A DNA stretch of 64,000 nt from the NCBI RefSeq assembly GCF_019320115.1, contig NC_089598.1, positions 29,280,248-29,344,247 of the forward strand. The letters run 5' to 3'. Below are positions 1 through 11,343 of this stretch, piece after piece; position 1 is the stretch's first letter, and each line of letters begins with the position of its first letter. The stretch comes from Miscanthus floridulus. Taxonomy: Eukaryota; Streptophyta; Magnoliopsida; Poales; Poaceae. A program made the translations under genes and the position numbers. A model generated the notes under the pieces. It did no database searches. It saw only the letters and a program-made list of their open reading frames with translations, and had not been told where the DNA came from.

Positions 1-784
1 TCTACATGCATAATGATTTTGTTCTACTAAAACTATCTGATAAGCAAATAGATATGTGTTATCATTCAAGTCTAATAGATATCCAGATGTAAATCTGAGT
101 TTGGGACATTCCTTTTGTATTTGTATCCGGTAATAGTATCAGAATTCGAATTAAAATATGATAAAATAGTGCTATCCGTATTCGATCACATGCAGTCGAT
201 CCGAATCCATCCCTAGCTGTGAGAAAGGAGCCACCGGTGCTCTGGCACTGGTCCCACTCCAGGGTATAATAGTGCAGCTTATGTTGCAATGATTACTATT
301 CATATGGTAAGTATGTTATTATATTGTACATAGCATTTGTACAATTTTCTCAGCACTATGAACCATGCTTTTAACCTTTCGACTTTTTGTTTTCCCACAT
401 GAGTGAAAATAGAGAGATGTTTCACGGTTGCTTTAGAGGGAGATGGAGAGAGGGAATAGGTTTTATAATTGTTTCAACTAAGCGGACTACATTTTTTCTA
501 GAGCACGTAGCTCACAACAACTTTTTTTAGCTCATAGTTGAACCAAATAGACCTTTATCAAAATCTCATGTGGGACTAAGACTTTAATGCACCCTAACAT
601 TTAGTATGAGCTTGAGGATTTATTTAATTTTAATTGAATAGAAATGAGCCAAGCCCTAAAATCCAACAAAATATTTACCGTAGATGTCATTGAGATCCAT
701 GTCAACTTCATCATTGGACCCTCCATGCACTGGGATCCTTGTCGGCTTTATCCTTGGATCCTGGTCACCTCGTGCACTTGTTTG
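1..784. other. Intergenic DNA, no gene seen
   Basis: I see no coding frame with recognisable protein similarity here. Positions 60-217 contain runs such as ATTCGAATTC and end in CATCCCTAG. This resembles the degenerate interior and right end of the hAT-type MITE found intact at 15305-15581, but no left end or target duplication is visible, so it is not called. Confidence 0.4.
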
Positions 785-1015
785 ATCTCTCTCTGCCCAT
801 AAAAAATACAACTATAAAATTTATGTTAGTCAAACTATTTTAAGTTTGAACAAGTCTATAAGATATAGTATTTACATTTGTGCTCCAATAAAATTTACTA
901 AGAAAATAAATTTTATAATTAATTTAATAAATGTTATTATCTTTTATATAACTTTAATTAAAATTAAAATTGTTTGAGTCCTTAGTATTTTTTAGACGGT
1001 GGAAGTATCATATGC
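785..1015. mobile_element. Degenerate Stowaway-like MITE
   Basis: The block is AT-rich and contains the AAACTATTTTAAGTTTGAAC segment typical of grass Stowaway (Tc1/Mariner) MITEs. It ends near 1000-1010 in TTTTAGACGGTGGAAGTA, a decayed form of the usual ACGGAGGGAGTA terminus. The left terminus is poorly preserved (about 785, near TGCCCATAAAAAATAC). No clean TA duplication can be fixed, so the boundaries are approximate. Confidence 0.4.
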
Positions 1016-1952
1016 TATGTTGCGCTAGCCGCTAGGCATCCCCAAGGCATCATATCACTTACCCAACCAGGGGCATATATTTCTACGATTTCGACTTTCG
1101 AGCAGGATTGGATCTGCCCATTGCACTAGACAGCAGTGCTATGATGAGCACATTAGGCCGTTTGGTCCGTGTCCTCGGTAGGCCAAGCCAAAATCTGACC
1201 CAGCAGGGCCAAATGCGTCCATTGATGTTGGGTTGTGACTTGTGAGTAGTAACTACAAGCGGGTCCCACGTGTTGTGAAAATATTTGACATCAAAACATA
1301 GTCAATGTAAATTAAATCAAAGCGAATACAATACTGCAATCAGAAATACATGCTAATTAAAGTCATCATTCAGGAACCGTACTCATTTGAATGTTGTCAT
1401 GCAGCAACTATATGCCCTTTGGTACAGATTCCCTAGCTCCGGTTCCTCCTGACAACGACGTTGTAGCAGGCACGGTTCACAGAATCCATTTCTCATTCTC
1501 CTCTCCCTCCCTCTCACAGAGCTGAAGAAGCTAGTTTTTATGGCTCCAATAGCTCCGGCTACAGTGCACACAGTGAAGGGGGTGGTGAGCCAAACTTCGG
1601 TTTGGCTTTCTAAATCAAAAAGACCTAAAATGACATTTTTCCGTCCCTCTGAGCTAGAAATGATTAACTATATTTGTTTATGGCTATTTCAGATGAAACA
1701 ACGTATTCTTATGATGCTAAGCAAAACCAACGAATCCCTACGCCGTGGACCAAAAACACACACTATTTGAATGTCCTTAAGCTATAGCTAACTTTTGAGA
1801 TATTTTTGGAGTGCTTTCTGGACAGGATGCATCATGCTTTTCCTTCCTGCCACCAGTCCGGAAGAGAGATGCAAATCTTGCTGCATCAAAAATCACAAGC
1901 CAGAAAGCTTCCTGCACCTCACATCCGCGACCCCAATTTTTCTGGGCTATGA
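1016..1952. other. Intergenic DNA left of CACTA-A
   Basis: No gene, RNA or element end was recognised between the Stowaway-like block and the CACTA terminus at 1956. Short open frames on both strands lack similarity that I can name. Confidence 0.4.
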
Positions 1953-1972
1953 TCACACTACGGGATACAGTA

Positions 1973-2745
1973 GATTTGCCGAGTGTCAGGGGCACTCGGC
2001 AAACGCCCAAAAACACTCGGCAAACGCTTTGCCGAGTGTTACACTCGGCATACAGCACACGGCAATGATTCGTCGGCAAACAGTAGTTTGCCGAGTGTTT
2101 TTTATCGGGCACTCGGCAAACAGTTTGCTGAGTGTCAGTAAACACTCGGCAAAAATAAACTCTCGGCAAAAAAAATTTGACGGGATGGAACGGCGACGTC
2201 GATTTTGCCGAGTGCACGACGGAAAAACACTCGGTAAAGTTTCTAAAGTTTGCCGAGTGTCAGAACGAAAACACTCGGCAAAGTTTCTCAAGTTTGCCGA
2301 GTGTCAGAACTAAAACACTCGGCAAAGTTTCCTAAGTTTGCCGAGTGTCAGAAAGAAAACACTCGGCAAAGTTTCCCAAGTTTGCCGAGTGTCAGAACGA
2401 AAACACTCGGCAAAGTTTCTCAAGTTTGCCGAGTGTAAAGACGAAAACACTCGGCAAAGTTTCTCAAGTTTGCCGAGTGTCAGAATAAAAACACTCGGCA
2501 AAGTTTACAAACTTTGCCGAGTGCCACGCCATAACACTCGGCAAAGTTCAGACACTTTGCCGAGTGCCACACCTAAAACACTCGGCAAACAAGCTTGCAA
2601 CGGTCAGATTTTATGGTCACTTTGCCGAGTGTCCACTGGAATACACTCGGCAAAGAAGGTTCCCAGAATGACAGAAAATGGTCTCTTCGCCGAGTGTTTT
2701 GCCTTGACACTCGGCAACTCCTATCTTTGCCGAGTGTTACACTCG
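1973..2745. repeat. CACTA-A left subterminal repeat array
   Basis: About 25 copies of TTTGCCGAGTGT or ACACTCGGCAAA occur as alternating inverted pairs separated by 8-20 bp. The regular core (about 2230-2600) has a period near 60 bp, with pairs such as TTTGCCGAGTGT-cagaacgaaa-ACACTCGGCAAA. In characterised CACTA elements such subterminal motifs bind the TnpA-like accessory protein. That role is inferred here, not shown. Confidence 0.85.
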
Positions 2746-2804
2746 TCAAAGCGACCAAGGCCCCTCCCTTTTTTACTAATCTGTCACATATCTCTCAATT
2801 CACA

Positions 2805-2965
2805 AAAAACCATGACAATTCACAATAAAACATCATCACAGGCATAATTATTTGTCACAGGTATAATAAACCATCATCATAATTCACAATAAACCATCAT
2901 CACATGTCACAATAAACCATCATCTCAATTTACAATAAACCATCATCACAAGTCACAACTAAGTC
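2805..2965. repeat. Short tandem repeat CACAATAAACCATCATCA
   Basis: A diverged minisatellite of about 20-35 bp units built on CACAATAAACCATCATCACA lies just inside the left subterminal array. It has five or so imperfect copies, no coding frame and no evident function. Confidence 0.6.
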
Positions 2966-3516
2966 ACAATAAGACACAATGCAAATGCAATCACTGCGTA
3001 GGCCCTTGGAACCTCTGCGACAAATCCGGGTCTTGAGACTGATTATTTGATGCCGCCGATTGATTCTGCACAAAAGAGAAGTATTCGAAACAGTGTTAGC
3101 TTCCTTTTTAACAGTGTTAGACTTCATATTGCAAAGTAAATTTCAGTATCGAAAGGTGTGCATCTACAACATACTGTAATTATTGTAATCACAACATTCA
3201 ACACTAATGCAATACTTAAATTCATGCTATGCACACAACAGGCTACATGCATGTTAAAAATAAGGGAATTAGCAAGCATCCACATATCTATGTGCTGCTG
3301 GTTATCAACATTCAGATTCCAATGGTTATCAACATTCCATTTCGACCACAAAGCAATGGTTATCAACATTCAGATTCCAATGGCAGCACTTCAGGTGTTT
3401 TACATCACTAAGTTTCCCTATCAGCTGAATTCATTTTTTTGTCCATTTACTGTTTAGCTTTTGGTAATTTGCTCCTGTTGTAAGTTATGGCTTAATATTG
3501 ATGAGTGTGTTCTTAG

Positions 3517-4765
3517 GAGCTCCAGTTCAAAATATTCAACAAGGAAATCAGCTTCCATTCATTAATTCTTCTAATCCGGTCATGTCACTGGTGAGTAGCT
3601 CCGCCCTTCTTCTTTTTTTCTTGTTTGGAGAACCAGTGCACCATTTATTGAACTGAGAAAAGTGGATTTGCCATTCAAGCTTAGGTGACGTAATAGAAGT
3701 ATAATTTGCTATTCTGGTAGTCAGCAGCACCAATGGTTGCCTGACATTCTCTTTTGACATGACATCTATATTTGCATTTATATTTAAGTTTCACTAAGCA
3801 TTTTTTTGTTTAAAGTTTTATCAACAGAAAATTTTTGGAAATAAAAGCCTAAATTGCTACTTGGAGTAGATGCTCTTTCAATTTAGAATGGTAGTGTAGG
3901 TTACATTTTTGGCTTCCTGTAAGACCAGACGTCAGCATGTCCTGATTTTTTTTTATGTTCCTGTGTCCTCTAGGTTGAGTTTGAATATGAAATCATTATT
4001 CTAGCCACCAGGGGCGGATCTAGGGCCCGGGCTGCCTGGGCTGCAGCCCGGGGCGAGTCCATGTAGCCCCTTTAACATATGTGGTGTTTAGCCTAAAAAA
4101 CTATAATCTTAATTAGACAAAAAGAGGCCTAGGAAGCAAGATCAGACTGTTTTGAACGTGAATCAGCAGCTCAGCCCGGGGCTCAGCCCGGGGCGCAGCC
4201 CTGTTCTGGATCCGCCCCTGCTAGCCACCATCCTTTCCCTAAACTAGTTCCCCAGGAATTCCCTTACCATCTTAAGGCTAAACCTGAAAGAGGCTATATG
4301 CTATGCACTTCACTGCTTCACTGCTTCATGACATAACAATGATTTCATATTGTAAGACTGCATACGTAGGGGCATAGGGCTATGCGCTATGCACTTCACT
4401 GCTTCATAACATAACAATGAAAAGTCAGGCTTCTGTTCGTTCTGTATGTATGCATGCATTTAATACCTGCTACAGTCAATGTTGCTAGCAAAATCCTGAT
4501 TAGTTCACTCTAGACATGAATGTGTCAGCAGCAGCAATGAAGTCTAAGCTCTTTGCCGATCAAGAGGAACGTGAAGTTCAAAGACTAGCTGCTACTGTAA
4601 TAAATCATCGGGTTAGTATGTGTTTCGCCATCTGATTTGCATGCACAGAGGATTTCAGCTGAACGAATCAGGATGAGGCCCTATTAGGTTCCACCGGAAG
4701 CGGTCTACCAGGGGGCAGTAGCACCCTGCCATCAAACCCAGCAGGCATGAGCCCCAGACCAGTGC
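3517..4765 (+). other. Exon-like plus-strand fragments, probable captured host gene
   Basis: Three short blocks on the strand opposite to the element genes look like spliced exons. 3517-3590 is preceded by TTCTTAG and followed by GTGAGT, and reads APVQNIQQGNQLPF in its best frame. 4514-4611 is preceded by CTCTAG and followed by GTTAGT, and reads KSKLFADQEEREVQRLAA. 4689-about 4765 is preceded by TATTAG and reads STGSGLPGGSSTLPSNPAG. All sit inside the large intron of the minus-strand Transposase_24 gene. CACTA elements are known to carry host gene fragments. I do not recognise the parent gene; the composition suggests a Gln/Ser/Pro-rich nuclear protein with a charged helical segment. A hAT MITE separates the first two blocks. 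Confidence 0.45.
4009..4220. mobile_element. hAT-type MITE, 212 bp
   Basis: The terminal inverted repeats are CAGGGGCGGATC at 4009 and GATCCGCCCCTG ending at 4220. The 8-bp target duplication CTAGCCAC is perfect at 4001-4008 and 4221-4228. The ends are rich in CCCGGGCT motifs. The 8-bp duplication and CAGGGG start fit the hAT superfamily. It inserted within CACTA-A and is therefore younger than that element. Confidence 0.85.
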
Positions 4766-7125
4766 AGGGGAGATGCAAAATACTTGCTCCAGTCAAAATA
4801 AATTTATATTTTGAAGATGATCTTATTTCCTATGTATCCCTGAGTACTTTTTTCATTGAAAGCAGTAAAGGAGCTTGCTGACAATTTGGACAGCTTATTT
4901 AACACATTCCTAAAAGTATGTCAAATATTTTATGGGAGATATCAAGGTGTCAAGTGACTCATAGGAGTAGTTGTGGGTGGCTGAGGTGAAGGGAATAGCA
5001 TCGGTGGCGGTGGCAAAGGTTGACCCATACTCGATGCAAAATTCTACATGTATTGGAACATTTGGTCCATCCTCAACCGACTTTCTTCGTCCATCCTCTG
5101 TCGCTCGGCCTCTAACCGCTCCACCCTCGCCTCCATCTCCTCCCGTTGCTTCTTTTCTGCTTCCACCTGGGCCTAAAATATTTCATCGCAATGTTACAAT
5201 GCAAAGCAATGCAAAACTAAAGTACGTAAGAACCAACGAATGATGAATGGAAGAGAAAGAACCTGGAGAGCCTCTATCTGGAACTGTGCAGTGGTCGGCC
5301 ATGGGCGTATCGCTGGGCTCGAGTCCGTGCTCCTTGCTCTGATCTGGGAGAGAGTGGGAGTAGAGGCCGTGTCGATTACGCTGTCGCCAATCTAATACCG
5401 ACCATGCTTCTTGCCTCCTCCCACCCTCATCACGATTTCTCCATCAATATCCTGGGAGCTCGGATCGAACTGTGGCCCGTGAACCTCCCTTGCCATCGTT
5501 GTATACTGGGTGACGCGGCTGTGGATGCTTGGATGGTTGTACGCCTCAGGCGGGTCCTCCGGGTTGAAGTCGATGTCGGCCGTCGCCTTGCCCTTTTTGG
5601 ACAGAACCCATGCCTTGAGCTGGGAGCAAGACTGACCATCATGTGACGACGACTACGGCAAAAATGCAAAATGATTAGAAATTATGCAGAATTGAGCGTT
5701 AGAATATAGAAATGAAGTTGCATACCCATTTTCCCTATATTCATCAAGGCTCAGGCTGCCTTGATGGTGTGATGCACCTGGCATCTACAAACGCCGCTCC
5801 CGGCAAGCAAGGTGGTGCTCCAACCACCCGGGCTGCAACCACTCATCCACCATCTTTTCCCAGCACCGGATATGCGCTCGGCACCACCACGGAGGCACCT
5901 ACATCATCAAGCATGTGACTTATGAAAAAAGAAATTAAGCGTAATTAATCTCAAATAAAGTAAGTATCAACGTTCTTTGTTTACACTCATGAATTGGTCC
6001 TTGGTCAGGTTCATTGTCCTTGCCTCTTTTTTTTTAACCTTCATGGTTCTGTATTGAGCGTAGAACTCGATGATGGCCTGGACGCACGCCTCGTAGTGCA
6101 TATCCTTCACGAGCTTCTTGGCGGCTTGTTCAGAGACGGACTTCGCCTTGGCCTCGAATCCCTCCTGGCATCTGTAGAAGTCCTGCATATAGAGGCGATG
6201 TATAAAGTTATTATTTCAAGAATGTCCAGTGAAGGTGATGTATTGAGCAATGTAGTGCGAGGAATACTTACCCACAGCTCGCCCTTCACCCGCTCCGCTA
6301 TGTTGGTGAATCTCCCGCGATCACGATTAGGGACGTCGGGGGCGGCGACGTAGTGGTCCCACGTGTAGGCCGGCTGCTGCTGTTCGGCGTACACCACCAA
6401 GCCAGGGAAGTGTTCCCTGCACAAAAGGCCAAGGATGCCGTTAACCTTGCGGTTGTGATCACCCCCACTGAGCTTAATCCAACTCCTACACAAGTGATTA
6501 ATATAAATTATTAGTTTCTTTTGTAATTTTTAACATATCAAAATTATTGCGAATATTTAAAGTTACTTACCTGGTCCCTGCCGGTTTAATCAGCGGGCGT
6601 CTATGCTCAGGTATCGGACGCCTCGGGAGGGACGAGGGACCTCACAACCAGATCTTGGACTAGGCATCCCCTGCCTCCTCCCCCTCTCTCTCCCCCTCCT
6701 GCTCATGCTCCTACTCCTGCTCCTGCTCCTCCTCCTCCTCCTCCTCACCAAAGGCGTGTGCGGAAGGTACCTCCTCCTCCTCAGACGTCGGGGGGTTAGG
6801 TTCAGGCGACGGGGTCCTCGCCCTACCCTTCCGTCGACCCCTCTGCCTCTGCCTCTGCTCCTGCTCCTGCTCCTCCTCCTCACCCCTGCCTCGAGGCCTA
6901 CCTCGACGCCTCCCAGAACCTGACCCTGACCCAGGACCTGAACCTAAACTTGAACCCCTCCCTACAGCGGCGATTCTCTCGCAAATCGCCGCGAGCTTCC
7001 TCGTAGCGCCCACCATTGCTCAATTACCTGCAAATAAAAAGAGTAAACCAATCAGCACAGATAAACAAAACATACTTAGAAAGATATGATAAATAATAAA
7101 TAAATTAGTACGACTCATACATGTA

Positions 7126-8777
7126 TTAGAAATAATCGTCATGATCGGGATTAGCTGGATCATAAGTCTCATCATCACTATCACGCATGTCGATATAATC
7201 ATGCCCGTGCTCCGAAGGAGGAATGTCGTGATCACTGTCATTGCCTAATTGTAATCGCTGAAGTAGTTCTAAGTCCTTCACATTCTGAACCTTGCCTCCA
7301 GCGTCCTCGTCAGCAACCCCTTCATTGTCTACTTCCATTCCGATCGCTTCGGTTAAATCTATCACAAAACTCCCTTCGAGCCCATCTTCTTGGAAGAACT
7401 CTCCGTCATATGTGTTGGGGTCTATATTGTAATCTTCATTGTTTGGTACAGGTAGTTTACCGTGTGGCGATACCTTGTACACAACATCCCAACCCTTAAG
7501 ATGGTTGTCGGTTTGGCACGGGTATGACAAATAATAAACTTGTGTGGCCTGTTGAGCCACAATATAGACATCGTCTCCTGGTAAGACGGATGATTGTCGA
7601 ATTTCAACTAGCCCAAGATTAGGGGTGCGTCTCACGACATCTGGATCAAACCAATGACATTTGAATATGACTGGATTAAGAGGTTTGCAACCATGAAAAG
7701 TTAGTTCGTATATTTCTTCAATTATTCCGTAGTACTCGACCCCATCAAAGCCTGGCGTAAAAACTCTGGTATTTGTGGTTCTTCGATTGGGCCGACTCTG
7801 CTCGTGCCTTGTTGTGTGAAAGCGATATCCATTGACGTCATAACCGGTAAATGACTTGACCTTATAGGAACAACCATCGGCAACCTGTCTCAACTCGACA
7901 TTCATAGACGCTTCGGTTTGGCCCTACAAGTTCAAGCAAGGTGGTGCGTTTTATTATTTGCATGTACGAGCAACTTGTAATATCAAACTAAGTACGAGCT
8001 AAATTGGACTGTACCTTCTGCTTGAACCAAGAAATGAAATTGGGTTTTCCATTTCCCGCGCCCTCTTTGAGAAGGGTATCACTTTCGTGCGGGGTAGGTT
8101 TCCTTGATTTACGCCAGAATTGATGATGAAATTCCCTGTACCAACAAGAAACATGGGAGTTGGACACAGAAAAGCGACTACTTGAGAACAAGTTTGTTGA
8201 GAACTTACAGCATGTATGGCTCCACCTCGGATAGGTTGGTCAACACATACAGTATGATAATGCGCCATTCTTCATGTTTCAAGGTAAACTGAGACTTCAC
8301 GGCCATTAGGCGTGCAATGGCATCCAGTTGAGAAACCTTGGTATGCCCGTGAAGGGGTTGTTGTGCCGCAGACAACATGTCGTAATACGCCTTTGCGGTA
8401 GCATCTAGCTCCTCCTCCCTACTTGCTTCATCGAAGTGTGCTTCATGGTAGTCATTTAACATGTCTCCCACTCCGGCATCATCATCATATTCCTCGATGC
8501 GTTGTCTCAAGACCTCGTCTCTCCCACGATCGGCTTCACCATGGTAGATCCACCTGGTGTAGTCTGACGTAAATCCGTTCTTCACAAGATGTTTGCCCAT
8601 GTCTAGCTTGGTTTGCCGACGCATGTTTCCACATTTGCTACATGGACACCAAGTTGATCTAGCTCCTTTGACAATTGCAAACGCCCGTTCCAAGAAAGCA
8701 TCCGTCTTGTCAATCCATTCATTGGTCAACGAATTCTAACTAGAGTGGCCCGTGTACATCCACTCACGGTCATCCAT
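7126..8777 (-). pseudogene. CACTA transposase derivative lacking the TNP2 catalytic domain
   Basis: Three exons join in frame with GT/AG borders: 8777-8209, 8135-8015 and 7923-7126 (1488 nt, 495 codons plus stop). Exon 1 begins MDDREWMYTG and holds the N-terminal transposase-associated domain (CPCSKCGN, a Cys-X2-Cys zinc-binding pattern). It then has the first residues before the TNP2 domain (SQLDAIARLMAVKS) and jumps straight to the C-terminal linker (ILYVLTNLSEVEPYM). Exon 2 continues with FHHQFWRKSRK and FISWFKQK. Exon 3 is a DUF4216-like domain (NGYRFHT, YGIIEEIYELTF, VIFKCHWFDP) with an acidic tail. The whole TNP2 (PF02992) catalytic region expected between these parts is absent. One in-frame TAG lies at 8736-8738; otherwise the frame is open. 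An alternative start after that stop cannot be excluded. Confidence 0.8.
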
Positions 8778-8867
8778 CCTCTAGCATATCAGCGAGTAAT
8801 ATATAAAATCACGTTGCATCTACACGTTCCTATAATGTCTATTAGGTAAAGATAGGTCCTAATCCCA

Positions 8868-9066
8868 CCCGAGGATATGTAGTGGGTTTAGTTTCCATGC
8901 TCTACTCCGATCCAAGATAGAATTTCGGCAGCACCTCCCCGCTGTTCTCCAAATACACGTCCCGGAAGGGAGATTGTGTATTCGGAGAACAACAGGGAGG
9001 TGCTGCCGAAACTCTATCTCGGATCAGAGTAGACCATGGAAACTAAACCCGCTACACATCCTCGGG
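8868..9066. repeat. 199-bp inverted repeat (hairpin) upstream of the transposase
   Basis: The left arm, starting CCCGAGGATATGTAGTGGG, is matched by a near-perfect reverse complement ending in ACATCCTCGGG. The loop of about 30 bp lies near 8955-8985. The arms include the motif TCGGCAGCACCTCCC, which recurs at 9310-9340 in a smaller hairpin. It lies about 100 bp upstream of the minus-strand transposase start, so it could be a 5'-UTR hairpin or a small foldback insertion. No clean target duplication was found. Confidence 0.8.
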
Positions 9067-10850
9067 CTGTCCAAAAAACGTGGACAATTCGAAACAGATA
9101 CGGTTATAGATATGCAAAAATTTGCATATTTCCAACCGTATCTCTTTCGAACGGGAGACGCCTAACTCGGTTATGTGATATATGAACATCAAACGAAAAG
9201 AGAGGTGTATGATGCCTCACCTTGCTATCCGGTAAAGTGACGAGTCAAGGACGGTCCTTGTGAGTCTCTCCTGCAACAAAATGAACATAGTAGTGTCAAG
9301 TCGAAATTTTGGCAGCACCTCCCCTGCACGGGGAGGTTTCCAAAACATGCATCAAATATAACGGCACGATGGCTAACAACCACATCCACACCAATAGAAC
9401 GGCACGATGGCCGACAACCACATATAGCTCACAAGAAAGCAAATAATTCATGGTTTATCCTTTTCTAATTTCTAAAAAAAGTCATATCACCTCTATAGAC
9501 ATCCTACTACCTCTCAATCTTCTCTAAAAAAAGTCCATTTCTATCACTTTCTAATTTCTTTTCTAATTTCTAATTCATCCTACCTTTTTATAATTTCTAA
9601 AAACGACACTGATAGTGGCCATACTAGGCTACTTTCGAAAGATGTTTCAGGTTTAACCTACAACATTTTAGTGCTCCAACCTATGAAACAGCAAAAGGGC
9701 CTAAACAACAATCCTGGACATACAAGACTGCAGTATAACGATATTTCAGGTTTTCCCCACATAATATTGCACAAACCAAATTGCAGGAAAGGTTTAAGGG
9801 AAGTGTGTGGAAGTGTATGTGGTAGGCCACATCTTTAAACTGAGCCATGAGAGCAGTGAGTTTCGCCGAGATGTACTACGTTTGGAGCACGTACAGAGGA
9901 CACACGATACACTGTCATCGCAGCTGCTGGTGTCGTTAACCCGCCAGCCAACCATGGCTGACTGGCTGTGCCAGACGGGTCGCTGTCGTGTGCCATGCAC
10001 TGCCACAAAATGGGCTTGGGTGTGGAGATTTTAAAAGGAAAAAAACATCCAGTAACTAACGTCAGTCTCACGCGGGCTGGGATTATTAATTATTCCTGCC
10101 GCGCGCGCGACTGCGAAAGCGAAGCAGCAGCAGGGTGCAGGGATGAACCGAGACGATGGGGACATCTCAAAATCCGATCCTCACCCTCGCCCATTCCCAT
10201 TGCGTAGTGTAGCTATCGGCCTATCGATCGGCATCCGTGTACGCCTGCAGACGACTGCAGCCTGCAGGTGATGTCCGGGACCTCGTGGCTATCCGGTAGA
10301 TCGGCAGGCACCAAGAAAACAACGCGCGCCGCCGCGAGTCATGGGATGGATCGGCGACGAGATGATTCTGTCTCGGGGGGTTGGCGGCCGCTCAGCCGTA
10401 GCTCGGTCGCGCTTGTACTTGGCCCCGCCCGTCCCTTTGGGTGGTGGATAGATGTGGGCTTCATTATCGTCTGGCCAGCCCGGGTGGCTAGCTGCGCGCG
10501 GCACACGATGCGGGTGGGAGTTTACGTTGTGCAGTGGCGGTGGCCGGCGGGTTCGGTTCAGACGCCGCTGCCGCACCAGGCCACGACTCCGGTGCGGCGC
10601 GCGCGCCAGAGCATGCCTTCCTTAACGTCAGAAATTCATGTATTGAAAATCAAGAACCAATCCTGCAGCTAGTGGGGCTCGATGGGTCAGATAACCCATC
10701 CCGACAAGGAATTACAGGAATTTCTGGTTGGATTGCTCGAATCTACCGAAAATTCAAGGGCGGAACCGCAGAAGCCTTAGTAGAACAGGGAATACAATTT
10801 CAATCCGAGCAAGCAACGTTAGGGCTTCCTTACCAGCAACGACGAGAAGG
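9067..10850. other. CACTA-A interior without a recognised gene
   Basis: This lies between the transposase 5' end and the GC-rich right interior. It contains AT-rich stretches (9460-9600) and a CG-rich stretch (10060-10600). One open plus-strand frame through 10620-10900 reads GITGISGWIARIYRKFKGG, which I cannot assign to a family. No exon structure for the minus-strand genes is evident here. Confidence 0.4.
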
Positions 10851-10899
10851 TGAGGACGAATTCGACTCGATTCCGTTCCGATTCCCGCTCCACTTGGTG

Positions 10900-11165
10900 G
10901 CCTCACCACTGCGGGCACCGCCGGTGTGGGGGGGGGGGTGGCGTCGACGGGTGGAGCCGCCGCGGGCGTGGCGCGCCAGGGCTGGGAGGGCGACGTCGAG
11001 GGGCGGGGGCGCGCCGCCGGGACCGGGAGGGCGCCGCCGGGGGATGGAGCGGGGGCGGGGACGCTGGCGGGACGGGGTCGGGTGGTCGCGGCGTGTGTCT
11101 GTGGCGTGTGTGCGTTGTGTGCGTGTGTGTGGCGTGCGGGGTCGCGCGCGGGTTAACTGTTAGGG
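10900..11165. other. Extremely GC-rich block next to the right subterminal repeats
   Basis: The block is dominated by GGGGGCGGGGACG-like runs and ends in a TGTGTGCG tract. In maize Spm the transcription start lies beside a GC-rich, methylation-controlled downstream region. By analogy, this could be the promoter-proximal control region for the minus-strand genes, whose 5' end is on this side. The role is inference only. Long open frames here are composition artefacts. Confidence 0.4.
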
Positions 11166-11167
11166 GG

Positions 11168-11343
11168 TATGCCGAGTGCCCGCGATCTGGCACTCGGCAT
11201 ACCCCTTTTTTATTTTTTTTTATTTTTTCAAAAGGTCTACTCGCGCGGCAGTGGGCCTGCACCAAGACTTTGCCGAGTGTTTTGTATAAGACACTCGGCA
11301 AAGAGATACTTTACCGAGTGTTATATAGAAACACTCGGCAAAT
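11168..11343. repeat. CACTA-A inner right repeat cluster
   Basis: There are four inverted GCCGAGTG/CACTCGGC pairs, including ATGCCGAGTGCC...GGCACTCGGCAT and TTTGCCGAGTGT...ACACTCGGCAAA. The cluster is separated from the terminal cluster (12150-12538) by about 800 bp of AT-rich DNA without a gene. Confidence 0.8.

Larger units (their letters stand above)
2991..7016 (-). pseudogene. CACTA Transposase_24-type (Ptta/En/Spm) protein gene, degenerate
   Basis: This is the second gene of CACTA-A. Spliced similarity to the plant Ptta/En/Spm family is clear in these exons: 7016-6571 (basic and Glu-rich N-terminus, ATG at 7016), 6485-6272 (FPGLVVYAEQ, TWDHYVAAPDV), 6182-5985 (DFYRCQEGFEAKAK), 5898-5726 (CWEKMVDEWLQPGW), 5652-5263 (DFNPEDPPEAYNHPS, VGGGKKHGRY), 5172-about 4951 (a coiled-coil rich in Glu and Arg), and a likely last exon 3065-2991 ending LSQRFQGPTQ. 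Most junctions are GT/AG. Several in-frame stops are visible (6711 region, exon 4, exon 5, 5044-5046), plus a frameshift near 5730. In the family this protein accompanies the TNP2 transposase, and a DNA-binding role is often assumed. The final junction across the 1.9 kb intron is unresolved. Almost certainly inactive. Confidence 0.75.

Noticed and set aside
1973..2745. CRISPR-like appearance of regularly spaced palindromic repeats
   Set aside because: The repeats are 12-mers in alternating orientation with spacers of 8-20 bp that are not unique. They sit next to a CACTA terminus in a plant genome. They are transposon subterminal repeats.
10534..11163. 209-codon plus-strand open frame
   Set aside because: It lies mostly in a CG-rich block that lowers stop frequency on all frames. 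No family similarity was recognised and there is no exon context. The upstream part (GITGISGWIARIYRK) was considered for organelle origin but could not be matched.
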